NCBI GenBank assembly: GCA_028705545.1
Contig: JAQWDG010000113.1
Coordinates: 1-6,131 of the forward strand
Direction: 5' to 3'
Length of the DNA stretch: 6,131 bases
Origin: Methanoregula sp.
GTDB lineage: Archaea; Halobacteriota; Methanomicrobia; Methanomicrobiales; Methanospirillaceae
The notes under the pieces were generated by a model. The model searched no databases. It had not been told where the DNA came from and was given only the letters and a program-made list of their open reading frames with translations. Below, one piece after another: positions 1-5,644 of this stretch (positions are counted from its first letter, which is position 1; each line of letters opens with the position of its first letter). The translations under genes were made by a program, and so were the position numbers.

Positions 1-51
1 CGGGTTCTCATCCCTCGCCACAGATCCGGCCCGACTCCTGCAATCAGGGAT

Positions 52-540
52 TTACTGGGGCGGTTCGTCCCCGAGCGACTCGCGGCTGCGCATCTGGTAG
101 AGCACCATCGGGTCCATCTCCTTGTACTCGGTGGGAGTCGTCCGCATGACGACCCGGGTGATCCCGCTGTTGACGATCATCTTCGAACACAAAAAGCACG
201 GCCAGATCTGGGTGAGCTCTCCCGTTGTAACATCGAACCCTGCAAGGTAGAGCGTGCAGCCCCGGGCGAGCTTTCCTGCCTGGAGCATTGCGTTCATCTC
301 GGCATGTACGCTCCGGCACCGCTCGTAGTTGGAACCGGACGGGATGTTGTGGTCTTTTCTCCAGCACCGGTTGAGCTCGGTGCAGTCCATCTGTTTTCTC
401 GGGGCTCCTGTGTACCCCGTCGAGACAATGGTATTGTATTCGTCCACGATGATAGCGCCGAAGTTGCGCCGGAGGCAGGTGCCCTGGTTGGCGCACCGCT
501 GCGCAAGGTCGAGGAAATACTGGTGCCTGTTGGTCCGCAT
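52..540 (-). CDS. dCMP deaminase family protein (ComEB-like), zinc-dependent
   Basis: This 162-residue protein belongs to the cytidine/deoxycytidylate deaminase superfamily and most likely converts dCMP to dUMP in the cytosol, feeding thymidylate synthesis. The catalytic zinc site is visible: His79 in the HAE triad, with Glu81 as the expected proton shuttle, and the PCFLC motif with Cys115 and Cys118. The N-terminal stretch with Cys22-Leu-Arg-Arg followed by a GAIIV strand, and the TGYTGAPR loop around residue 45 followed by Cys53, are typical of the dCMP deaminase branch. Cys22, Cys53, Cys75 and nearby residues could hold a second structural zinc as in some family members; that is inference. 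The length is normal. The start is chosen because family homology begins within a few residues of Met1 and a TATA-like box lies 33 bases upstream. The DUF1294 gene lies upstream on the same strand with a 50-base gap. Substrate (dCMP rather than cytidine or a modified base) is assigned by family only. Confidence 0.93.
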   Translation of the reverse strand: MRTNRHQYFLDLAQRCANQGTCLRRNFGAIIVDEYNTIVSTGYTGAPRKQMDCTELNRCWRKDHNIPSGSNYERCRSVHAEMNAMLQAGKLARGCTLYLAGFDVTTGELTQIWPCFLCSKMIVNSGITRVVMRTTPTEYKEMDPMVLYQMRSRESLGDEPPQ

Positions 541-563
541 CAGTGATCTGTTGGTACAGGGCC

Positions 564-573
564 GATATTAAAA
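564..573 (-). promoter_or_regulatory. TATA box of the dCMP deaminase gene
   Basis: Read on the minus strand this is TTTTAATATC. Its upstream edge is 33 bases before the ATG at 540, so transcription would be expected to begin within about 5 bases of the start codon (near-leaderless mRNA). The same core TTTAATATC occurs at the same distance before the Nre gene. There is no obvious Shine-Dalgarno site at this start, which fits. It lies in the 50-base gap after the DUF1294 gene, so the deaminase may be transcribed separately. Confidence 0.55.
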
Positions 574-590
574 TGGCGGGATTGCCCCTG

Positions 591-893
591 TTACAGGAGA
601 GGGATCCCGGATCCCTGGTACAGCAGCCATGCGAGATACAGGATCCCGGCGATATGCAGGACAAGGATGACCGGGACAAGGTAGAAGAGGATCTTCTTTG
701 TCTTGTGCCGGAAGACCCGCATCCCCGCCCATGCGCCGAACGGCCCGATGAGCGCCGATACGAGAAGGATCCGTTCGGGGATCCGCCAGTCGCCGTTCCG
801 GGCCCGGTGCTTGTCGGCACCGTAGAGGACAAACACGCACAGGTTTGCGATGATGTAGAGCACGACCGCGGCGGTGAGGGGGGTGATGATCAT
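591..893 (-). CDS. DUF1294 family small membrane protein
   Basis: This 100-residue integral membrane protein matches the DUF1294 pattern: Asn17 in the first helix, the YGADKHRA segment at 24-31, RIPE at 37-40, a glycine-rich second helix ending in GMRV (57-60), and RHKTKK at 62-67 followed by a hydrophobic third segment. Predicted membrane segments are about 5-24, 41-60 and 68-92, with basic loops between them. The biochemical role of the family is unknown; in some proteins the domain is fused to a cold-shock or OB domain, but nothing is fused here. The gene is divergent from the lipoprotein gene at 986, with a 92-base spacer. A weak TATA-like T-run (CCTTTTTCGT, 930 to 921 on the minus strand) lies at the right distance, about 35 bases before the ATG, but it is not a convincing box. 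It may be co-transcribed with the downstream deaminase. Confidence 0.85.
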   Translation of the reverse strand: MIITPLTAAVVLYIIANLCVFVLYGADKHRARNGDWRIPERILLVSALIGPFGAWAGMRVFRHKTKKILFYLVPVILVLHIAGILYLAWLLYQGSGIPLL

Positions 894-985
894 GTGCAGA
901 ATTCTGTTTGGTCGCTGGAGACGAAAAAGGCCGGGCGTTCACTCTCTCGCAAAAGAGATGTAGCGGACCCATGTAATAGGTACCC

Positions 986-1561
986 ATGAATGTCCCCCGG
1001 GGAACCGCTGCCTGCGGTGCCGTTATTGTCCTCCTGCTGCTTGTAGTATCTGCCGGCTGCACCGGTCAGCGCCCGGAAGGCCTTCCGTCGTCCGGCCAGT
1101 ATGCGTTTCTCGACCACCAGATCATCTACGCCGGGACACTCGTGAACGGGACCTGCCCGGCTCCTGCCATCAACGTCTCGCCCTATATCTTCGATGCTGA
1201 CAGCAAAACGCTCGCCGGGATCGTGCCGTTCGAGGTCAATGAATCCCTTCTCCTCGTGTACGGGGAGAGCACAACACTCTCCGGAGCGTACGGCCGCGGG
1301 GGATACGGGGAACTCTCGGGCGCGTATGCCCTCCCGTACACGAACGGGAACCTGACGGTCGACGGCTTCACGAAAGACGGGACAATGTATCTCTCCTACA
1401 ACAACAGGACAATAGCCCTTGCACCGGGCATGCAGTGGATGGACGTCTCCTCGGGGATGGAGACGACCCGGGCCTGTACGGTCAACCGCACGGTCGCGGA
1501 TATCATCACCTATTACGGGAACTACCCCCAGTCGGGGATTGCCCGGACCCGGCTTGTCTGA
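986..1561 (+). CDS. putative exported lipoprotein, function unknown
   Basis: I do not recognise a family for this 191-residue protein. The N-terminus is a lipoprotein-type signal: Arg5, a hydrophobic core at about 8-22, and a lipobox-like VSAGC at 21-25, so Cys25 would be the lipidated residue and the mature part would sit on the outer face of the cell membrane. The exported part has six N-glycosylation sequons (Asn54, 63, 85, 122, 140, 167), in keeping with an archaeal surface protein, and two further cysteines (57 and 164) that could form a disulfide. The middle is rich in Gly, Tyr and Ser (about 98-120) and looks like a compact beta-rich domain. The start at 986 is forced: the in-frame ATG at 971 is followed directly by stop codons. 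No clear TATA box or strong ribosome binding site was seen; AGGT just before the ATG is weak. No T-run follows the gene before the Nre promoter. Confidence 0.8.
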   Translation: MNVPRGTAACGAVIVLLLLVVSAGCTGQRPEGLPSSGQYAFLDHQIIYAGTLVNGTCPAPAINVSPYIFDADSKTLAGIVPFEVNESLLLVYGESTTLSGAYGRGGYGELSGAYALPYTNGNLTVDGFTKDGTMYLSYNNRTIALAPGMQWMDVSSGMETTRACTVNRTVADIITYYGNYPQSGIARTRLV

Positions 1562-1600
1562 TGAGCCGGGCCTTCACTTTCGTTCCGCGCCCCCAAGGGC

Positions 1601-1609
1601 TTTAATATC
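1601..1609 (+). promoter_or_regulatory. TATA box of the nre-dinB unit
   Basis: TTTAATATC, beginning 34 bases before the ATG at 1635. An archaeal transcription start about 25 bases downstream of the box centre would fall near 1629, giving an almost leaderless mRNA. The core and spacing are the same as at the deaminase promoter (573-564, minus strand), which strengthens both calls. It lies in the 73-base gap after the lipoprotein gene. Confidence 0.6.
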
Positions 1610-1634
1610 CCGGTACGGATCACTACGTTAAACT

Positions 1635-2855
1635 ATGATCCTCGGGAAAGGGGCGTACTTAAAGCAGCTCACCGCCGCCACGATGCAGATGAAGTCGGTG
1701 GAGGTGGGAAAGGAGATGGCCGGCAGCACCCCGCCTTCTGTTTTTATCGGGAGCTACAACTATCCCGACATCTACGCCGGGCCGATGATTGCCCCCGTCC
1801 ACGGCGACACGGGCATCATGGACCGGCCCGAAGACTGGATAGCCGGCAACCACCCGCAGGAGGAGATCATCGGGTACCGGATGAACCTTGTCCGGGGGAA
1901 ACGGCTCAACAACGCCTTCGATCTCGGCAACCGGTTCGTGGAAAAACTCCAGGAGATCGTCCTCTCGGAACACTCTATCGAGAGCGAGGCGTCGTTTGAG
2001 ACCGCACCTTCCGGACTCTCGTTCTCCGAGGAACACACGCCGTTTGGGCCGAGCGCCCAGCTCGAACGCTTCGATATCACGGCCCAGCGCTGGGACCACT
2101 CATTAGAGAAGGCCTATTACGACACCGACCTCCTCTCGCGCGATGCAGTTCTCGGCCTCCACCGGCAGGGGATGGCGTTTTCCACGATCCAGAAGGCGTT
2201 CTCGGCAGGCACGATGGGTCGGGGGGAGAACCGGCACCTGGTTCCCACCCGTTGGTCGATTACCGCCTGCGACACGATGATTGGCGATAATCTCCTGAAA
2301 AGCGTGAAGCAGTGCCCGGTGATCGATACCGTGCGGCTGTACGAGTACGCGAGCCTCCACAACCGGTACGCGGTGATCCTGCTGCCGACCGCGTGGCAGT
2401 ACGAGTGGACCGAGGCCTTTTTGCATGTGCTCGGTAACGAGGAGTATGTGTTCTCCGACCACGAGGGCTTCAAAAGGAAGACCGGGTACTCCCCGCTTGG
2501 GGGCTGCTATTATTCCTGCAAGATGGCGGTGCTCGAAGAACTTGCACGCGAGCAGCGGCAGGCCGGAGCGATCATCCTCCGCGAAGCGCTGCCCGGCTAT
2601 GTCCCGATGGGAGTTTTCAATGTCCGGGAGAATGTCCGAAGCGCGATGCGGGAGCGGCCCGCGGAGTTCGAGGATCTCAAGTCCGCCCTGTCCTATATCG
2701 GCGGGCGCTTCACTCTCCCGGTCCAGCGGTTCATCACCGAAACAACGCTCTTGAAGGAGAGCCTCCGCCAGCGCCAGTGCACGCTTTCTGATTTTGCGGG
2801 CCGGGCTCCCAGAAAGGCAGAAGGATCGGTGCCGGACATAGCGGGAATCGCCTGA
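1635..2855 (+). CDS. nreA: Nre family archaeal DNA repair protein with PCNA-binding motif
   Basis: This 406-residue protein fits the archaeal Nre family (Nre_N/Nre_C, formerly DUF650/DUF651). Family hallmarks include SVFIGSYNYPDIYAGPM at 35-51, the HGDTGIMDRPEDW segment at 56-68, and in the C-terminal half WSITACDTMIGD (207-218) and the REALPGYVPMGVFNVRE stretch (316-332). A Haloferax NreA protein is known to act with UvrABC in repair of mitomycin C damage and to depend on its PCNA-interacting peptide. Here a PIP box QCTLSDF is visible at 381-387 (Q, L384, F387), which supports sliding-clamp binding. It is followed by a 19-residue tail rather than ending the protein. No N-terminal cysteine cluster (the zinc finger carried by some Nre proteins) is present. 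The start is supported by a TATA box at 1601. The dinB gene follows after 28 bases. The exact enzymatic activity of the family is not established. The symbol nreA rather than nreB is a best guess. Confidence 0.93.
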   Translation: MILGKGAYLKQLTAATMQMKSVEVGKEMAGSTPPSVFIGSYNYPDIYAGPMIAPVHGDTGIMDRPEDWIAGNHPQEEIIGYRMNLVRGKRLNNAFDLGNRFVEKLQEIVLSEHSIESEASFETAPSGLSFSEEHTPFGPSAQLERFDITAQRWDHSLEKAYYDTDLLSRDAVLGLHRQGMAFSTIQKAFSAGTMGRGENRHLVPTRWSITACDTMIGDNLLKSVKQCPVIDTVRLYEYASLHNRYAVILLPTAWQYEWTEAFLHVLGNEEYVFSDHEGFKRKTGYSPLGGCYYSCKMAVLEELAREQRQAGAIILREALPGYVPMGVFNVRENVRSAMRERPAEFEDLKSALSYIGGRFTLPVQRFITETTLLKESLRQRQCTLSDFAGRAPRKAEGSVPDIAGIA

Positions 2856-2883
2856 ACGGCACGAGGACATACCGGTCATCCTG

Positions 2884-3978
2884 ATGGTAAACATGAGCGG
2901 ACAGACCAGCAGCGCAGGGCAGCGGATTGTCCTGCACGCCGACATGGACTGCTTCTATGCGGCAGTCGAGATGCACGACCGGCCGGAGATCGCCGGGAAA
3001 CCCGTGATTGTCGGCGCCGATCCCCTGGGTGGGGCCGGGCGGGGCGTTGTCTCGACCTGCTCGTACGAGGCCCGGGTGTTCGGCGTGAAATCTGCAATGC
3101 CGATCGGACAGGCGTACCGCCTCTGCCCGGACGCGGTCTACCTCCGCCCCGACATGGCAAAGTACGCGGCGGTATCGGCGGAGATCATGGGGATCTTCAA
3201 AAGCACCGGCTGCCGGGTCCAGCAGGTGAGCATCGATGAGGCATTTATCGACGCAAGTCCGGTCGGGAGTTTTGCTGCCGCCCGCGACCTTGCGGTGCGG
3301 CTGAAACAGGAGATCCGGGACCGGGTAGGGATCACCTGCTCTTTCGGGGTCGCGCCATCAAAAATCGTTGCCAAGATCGCCTCGGACTACCAGAAACCCG
3401 ACGGCCTCACTGTTGTGACGCCCGAAGAGGTCCCGGCCTTCCTTGCCCCGCTTTCCGTCCGGAAGATCCCGGGGATCGGGGGAAAGACCGGGGCGCAGCT
3501 CGAAGCCCTCGGGATTACCACCATCGGGGAGCTCGCCACCTGTGACATCCAGCGCCTTGTCGGCGCCTTCGGGCGTTCCGCCGGCCTGCTCCGCGAAGCG
3601 GCACTCGGACACGATGAGAGCGAGGTCGTAGAGCGCGACGGGGTAAAATCCATCTCGAAAGAGACAACCTTTGCGCACGACACGGACGACCCGGATGAGG
3701 TCGCCGCCACCATGGAGCTGCTCGTGACAGAAGTGGCCCGGGCGCTCGCCGACGAAGCTCTCTATTTCAAAACCGTTACCGTCCGTGTCCGGTACACGGG
3801 TTTTGTCTCGAAAACCAAGGCAAAATCCCTCCTGCACTACCACAACGACGAAGCCGCCATCCGGTCGTCCGCCGGCGAACTCCTCCGCGAGCTCTGGGAC
3901 GGCAAACCGATCCGGCGCCTCGGCCTGCGCCTTTCGGGATTCAGGAAGCAGGACGCCGGCCAGCAGACCCTTTTTTAG
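2884..3978 (+). CDS. dinB: DNA polymerase IV (DinB, Y-family translesion polymerase)
   Basis: This 364-residue Y-family polymerase inserts nucleotides opposite damaged bases at low fidelity. Catalytic acidic residues are in place: Asp20 in HADMD (18-22), and Asp118 and Glu119 in SIDEA (116-120). Tyr25 aligns with the steric-gate residue that excludes ribonucleotides. The STCSYEAR finger segment is at 57-64, CSFGVAPSKIVAKIASD at 152-168, the thumb helix-hairpin-helix PGIGGKTG at 196-203, and the little-finger domain follows from about 250. Length is normal. The last five residues, QQTLF, resemble a clamp-binding peptide; they match the short bacterial QxxLF form better than the full archaeal PIP box. 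Start is either Met1 (2884) or Met4 (2893); neither has a strong ribosome binding site. The 28-base gap after nre, with no terminator, indicates co-transcription. Confidence 0.96.
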   Translation: MVNMSGQTSSAGQRIVLHADMDCFYAAVEMHDRPEIAGKPVIVGADPLGGAGRGVVSTCSYEARVFGVKSAMPIGQAYRLCPDAVYLRPDMAKYAAVSAEIMGIFKSTGCRVQQVSIDEAFIDASPVGSFAAARDLAVRLKQEIRDRVGITCSFGVAPSKIVAKIASDYQKPDGLTVVTPEEVPAFLAPLSVRKIPGIGGKTGAQLEALGITTIGELATCDIQRLVGAFGRSAGLLREAALGHDESEVVERDGVKSISKETTFAHDTDDPDEVAATMELLVTEVARALADEALYFKTVTVRVRYTGFVSKTKAKSLLHYHNDEAAIRSSAGELLRELWDGKPIRRLGLRLSGFRKQDAGQQTLF

Positions 3979-3997
3979 GCCCGGGGCTTCCCGGGGC
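3971..3997 (+). terminator. probable terminator of nre-dinB: T6 plus GC hairpin
   Basis: A run of six T overlaps the dinB stop codon (TAG at 3976-3978). It is followed by an inverted repeat: CCCGGG at 3980-3985, loop GCTT, CCCGGG at 3990-3995. Archaeal termination mainly needs the T-run; the hairpin comes after it rather than before, so its role is unclear. It sits between two convergent transcription units. Confidence 0.4.
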
Positions 3998-4006
3998 ATG
4001 AGTCTT

Positions 4007-4014
4007 AAAAAAAA
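4007..4014 (-). terminator. oligo-T terminator of the minus-strand membrane protein gene
   Basis: Eight A on the plus strand, so eight T on the minus strand, 18 bases after the stop codon of the membrane protein gene. This is a typical archaeal intrinsic termination signal. Together with the T6 at 3971 it separates the converging dinB and membrane protein transcripts. Confidence 0.6.
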
Positions 4015-4031
4015 CAGATGGGGATTTGGCC

Positions 4032-4793
4032 TTATTCAGGTGTATCGGGAGATGTCGGGGAGGCCTGTGGTTTGCTGCCATCGGGGAGGAGCCCGATCAC
4101 GATCAGGGAGAACCCGGCTGCGACAAGAGGCCCGATGACCGTGGATGCCGTATTGGCGGCAAAGAAGGCCTCGCGGATCGGGTAGGCCAGGTACGCCAGC
4201 ACGAGAACGACCGTCCCGGCAAGGGCCGCCGGGTGTTCGGTAAACGAGTAGTTCAGCGCTGTAATGAGGAGCAGGCCGCAGGCAAAGAAGTAGAGCAGGA
4301 TCATGAGGGACTGGTCGGTGACTCCGCTGGTGACAAGGATGGCAAGAGGGAGAATGAGCATGAGGACGAGGAGGCCTAAAAGGACCAGACCGTTTGCCCG
4401 CTTTCTCGGGTAGATCCTCTTGTAGGCCGATGCGAGAATAAGGAGCACGACAACAAACCCGAGGTCGACAGGGCCCGGGAACGGGGAAGATCCTATGCCA
4501 AACATTGCTGCAACGTACCACGCGGCGTTGGCAATCCCCCAGAGGGCAAATCCTGCGGCGGCCCAGAGGAACCCGGACCCGGCTTCGTGCCGGAGGTAGT
4601 ACCAGCAGAAGACTATAGCACCGGAGAACGCTGCAAGGATCTGGAGGTAATTACTGACGGCAAGGTACTGGTTTGACGGGAAGAGGAGGAGGGCAAGGGC
4701 AAGAGCCACCGCGATACCCAGAAATCCCCCGAAGATACCGGAGAGCATGGATCCGGCAGTACGGTTCCCTGCCGGTGAAGGTGCATCTGTCAT
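4032..4793 (-). CDS. multi-pass membrane protein resembling a stand-alone sensor membrane domain
   Basis: This 253-residue protein is almost entirely hydrophobic, with about eight predicted membrane segments (roughly 17-38, 46-67, 74-97, 108-124, 133-155, 161-180, 188-206, 215-236). It has a short polar N-terminus and a Pro/Ser-rich cytosol-like tail (237-253). The segment WYVAAMFG followed by PFPGPVDLGFVV (104-115) resembles the P-(F/Y)-P-x-x-x-D motif found between helices of 7-8 segment membrane modules that precede histidine kinase or diguanylate cyclase domains; here no such output domain follows. That resemblance is my inference from pattern memory, and the function is unknown. The start at 4793 is preceded by an AT-rich TATA region about 36 bases upstream; Met16 is an alternative. 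It is divergent from aIF1A and convergent with dinB. Confidence 0.8.
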   Translation of the reverse strand: MTDAPSPAGNRTAGSMLSGIFGGFLGIAVALALALLLFPSNQYLAVSNYLQILAAFSGAIVFCWYYLRHEAGSGFLWAAAGFALWGIANAAWYVAAMFGIGSSPFPGPVDLGFVVVLLILASAYKRIYPRKRANGLVLLGLLVLMLILPLAILVTSGVTDQSLMILLYFFACGLLLITALNYSFTEHPAALAGTVVLVLAYLAYPIREAFFAANTASTVIGPLVAAGFSLIVIGLLPDGSKPQASPTSPDTPE

Positions 4794-4816
4794 GTATTCC
4801 GGTTAGCGCGGCTGGC

Positions 4817-4832
4817 GGAAAATAATATATGG
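4817..4832. promoter_or_regulatory. AT-rich divergent promoter element between the membrane protein gene and aIF1A
   Basis: GGAAAATAATATATGG. On the minus strand it reads TATATTAT with its upstream edge 36 bases before the membrane protein ATG at 4793, giving a leader of only a few bases. On the plus strand it reads GGAAAA (BRE-like purine-rich) followed by TAATATAT, and would start transcripts near 4850, 15-20 bases before the ATG at 4869. It may serve one or both genes. A second, stronger TATA candidate for aIF1A lies at 4897. Confidence 0.5.
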
Positions 4833-4868
4833 GGCCCTTAAGAGTGAACGGGCAGGATTGGCCTCCCC

Positions 4869-5264
4869 ATGGATATGTTAATTATCGACCAAGTCGTTTA
4901 TATAGATGGAGTTGTTCTCATCACCGATAATACCAAGAAGAAGACCGACAACGGTTTTGAGGAGACGGGCGCTGTCAACGCCGATGGTACTCCTGTTGTG
5001 CGCGTCAGGCTGCCCAAGAAGTGGAATAACGAGATGTTCGGCTCGGCCGACCTGATGATGGGGGCGAACCATATCAGGGTGCGGTGCTTTGACGGCGTTA
5101 CGAGGATGGGCCGGATCAAGGGCAAGATCAAGAAGCGTGTCTGGATCCGCGAGGGCGATACCTTGATCATTGTCCCGTGGACGTTCCAGGACGACAAGTG
5201 CGATATCATCTACCGGTATCTCCCCCCCCAGGTCGACTGGCTGCGGAAGAACCGGTACCTGTAA
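4869..5264 (+). CDS. eif1a: archaeal translation initiation factor aIF1A (start uncertain)
   Basis: The S1/IF1-type OB fold is clear from about residue 43 (VVRVRLPKK) to 117, including MMGANHIRVRC (63-73), DGVTRMGRIKGKIKKRVWIREGD (75-97), IIVPW (100-104) and DIIYRY (112-117), with a short C-terminal tail. The factor binds the small ribosomal subunit at the A site during initiation and helps start-codon selection. At 131 residues it is longer than the usual archaeal protein of about 100: the first 20 or so residues are hydrophobic and unlike the short Lys-rich tail normal in the family, which here seems to begin at NTKKKTD (21-27). A textbook TATA box (TTTATATA, 4897-4904) lies inside this extension. 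ATG 4869 and ATG 4875 are the only in-frame ATGs before the domain; the next common start is GTG at 4998 (codon 44). The product call is firm, the start is not. Confidence 0.93.
   Translation: MDMLIIDQVVYIDGVVLITDNTKKKTDNGFEETGAVNADGTPVVRVRLPKKWNNEMFGSADLMMGANHIRVRCFDGVTRMGRIKGKIKKRVWIREGDTLIIVPWTFQDDKCDIIYRYLPPQVDWLRKNRYL
4897..4904 (+). promoter_or_regulatory. strong TATA box inside the 5' end of the aIF1A reading frame
   Basis: TTTATATA is the best match to the archaeal TATA consensus in the window. With the 33-34 base spacing seen for other genes here, the transcript would begin around 4926-4930, just before codons 22-25 (TKKK), the place where aIF1A proteins normally start. No in-frame ATG, GTG or TTG is present there. 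Confidence 0.45.
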
Positions 5265-5278
5265 TCTTTTTTCCTTTC
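5265..5278 (+). terminator. oligo-T terminator after aIF1A
   Basis: TTTTTTCCTTT begins two bases after the aIF1A stop codon. The core TTTTTCCTTT recurs at 5563 and 5875, each time just downstream of a plus-strand gene, which supports a terminator role. Confidence 0.6.
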
Positions 5279-5328
5279 AGGCGGTCATATGCCGCAAGAG
5301 GCTGTTTCGGTAACCATCCCGTTGTTTC

Positions 5329-5523
5329 ATGGTGTCTGACAGCATAGTACTTACGTATTCTATGCAAGACAACGCAAAAAAAATCCGTTTGATCCGCGAC
5401 CGCCTGACCCGCATCGGTATCGGGGAGCGGAGTATGAGCGATGAAATGATCCTTGCATCCTATAGTATCAGCAGTACCGGGCAGCTCTGCCGCGCTGAAG
5501 GGGCCCGCAAGTCCCGGCCCTGA
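5329..5523 (+). CDS. small hypothetical protein (53-64 residues)
   Basis: I do not recognise this protein. Reasons to think it is real: codon use resembles the neighbours (ATC, GAC, CGC, CTG preferred), the middle forms a plausible amphipathic helix rich in Arg and Ile (IRLIRDRLTRI, 18-28), and a T-rich terminator follows 40 bases after the stop while another precedes it, bracketing a separate transcription unit. The start is uncertain. ATG 5329 gives 64 residues, ATG 5362 gives 53 (beginning MQDNAKK) and seems more natural; a TTG at 5389 is also possible. None has a clear ribosome binding site or a TATA box at the distance seen for other genes. It has no membrane segment, signal peptide or metal motif; one Cys near residue 54. 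The flanking stretch 5265-5677 otherwise holds only signals listed separately. Confidence 0.45.
   Translation: MVSDSIVLTYSMQDNAKKIRLIRDRLTRIGIGERSMSDEMILASYSISSTGQLCRAEGARKSRP
5342..5365. repeat. inverted repeat overlapping the likely start of the small ORF
   Basis: GCATAG at 5342-5347 and CTATGC at 5360-5365 are perfect reverse complements. The stem can extend inward with TAC (5348-5350) against GTA (5355-5357) across a two-base bulge, leaving loop TTAC. It overlaps the ATG at 5362. It could be an operator or an RNA hairpin masking that start, or chance. Confidence 0.3.
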
Positions 5524-5562
5524 TACGACCGGACCGCAGGGTTACTGGGAAGCCGTCCCGAC

Positions 5563-5573
5563 TTTTTCCTTTT
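5563..5573 (+). terminator. oligo-T terminator after the small ORF
   Basis: TTTTTCCTTTT lies 40 bases after the stop at 5523 and shares the TTTTTCCTTT core with the T-runs after aIF1A and after the zinc ribbon gene. A hairpin followed by another T-run comes right after (5578-5615). Confidence 0.55.
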
Positions 5574-5577
5574 GGTA

Positions 5578-5615
5578 GATGATCGTACGGCCGGTCATTT
5601 TTTGGTGCGATCATC
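5578..5615. repeat. overlapping alternative hairpins with internal T-run
   Basis: Two stems compete for the same left arm. The outer one pairs GATGATCGTAC (5578-5588) with GTGCGATCATC (5605-5615): 11 pairs, one of them G-U, loop of 16 bases. The inner one pairs ATGATCG (5579-5585) with CGGTCAT (5592-5598), seven pairs including one U-G, loop TACGGC, and runs straight into T at 5598-5603, which resembles a classical intrinsic terminator. It may be a backup terminator for the small ORF, a DNA operator upstream of the zinc ribbon promoter, or an attenuator. Confidence 0.5.
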
Positions 5616-5644
5616 CAGAAGTAGTTAAACCAGAACGTCATGCA

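Noticed and set aside
1..51. Possible next minus-strand gene starting with ATG at 11-9 after the deaminase
   Set aside because: A GAGGG precedes the ATG, but only three codons lie inside the window, so nothing can be supported.
44..832. Long open frame (262 codons) on the minus strand
   Set aside because: It overlaps the deaminase and DUF1294 genes on the same strand in another frame, and its low-complexity Ser/Arg/Pro-rich product is typical of GC-rich out-of-frame reading.
2103..2945. Minus-strand open frame of 280 codons opposite nre
   Set aside because: It is antisense to a well-supported Nre gene, has no recognisable motifs and no promoter; explained by GC-rich codon structure.
3358..3999. 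Minus-strand open frame of 213 codons opposite dinB
   Set aside because: It mirrors the conserved polymerase frame, with a Gly/Asp-rich product lacking any family signature.
3976..4138. Frameshifted extension of DinB through the T6 run
   Set aside because: One extra T would give QQTLFF and a long basic tail, but the tail is out of phase with any family sequence, and a polymerase ending at QQTLF has normal length. A sequencing error cannot be excluded but is not needed.
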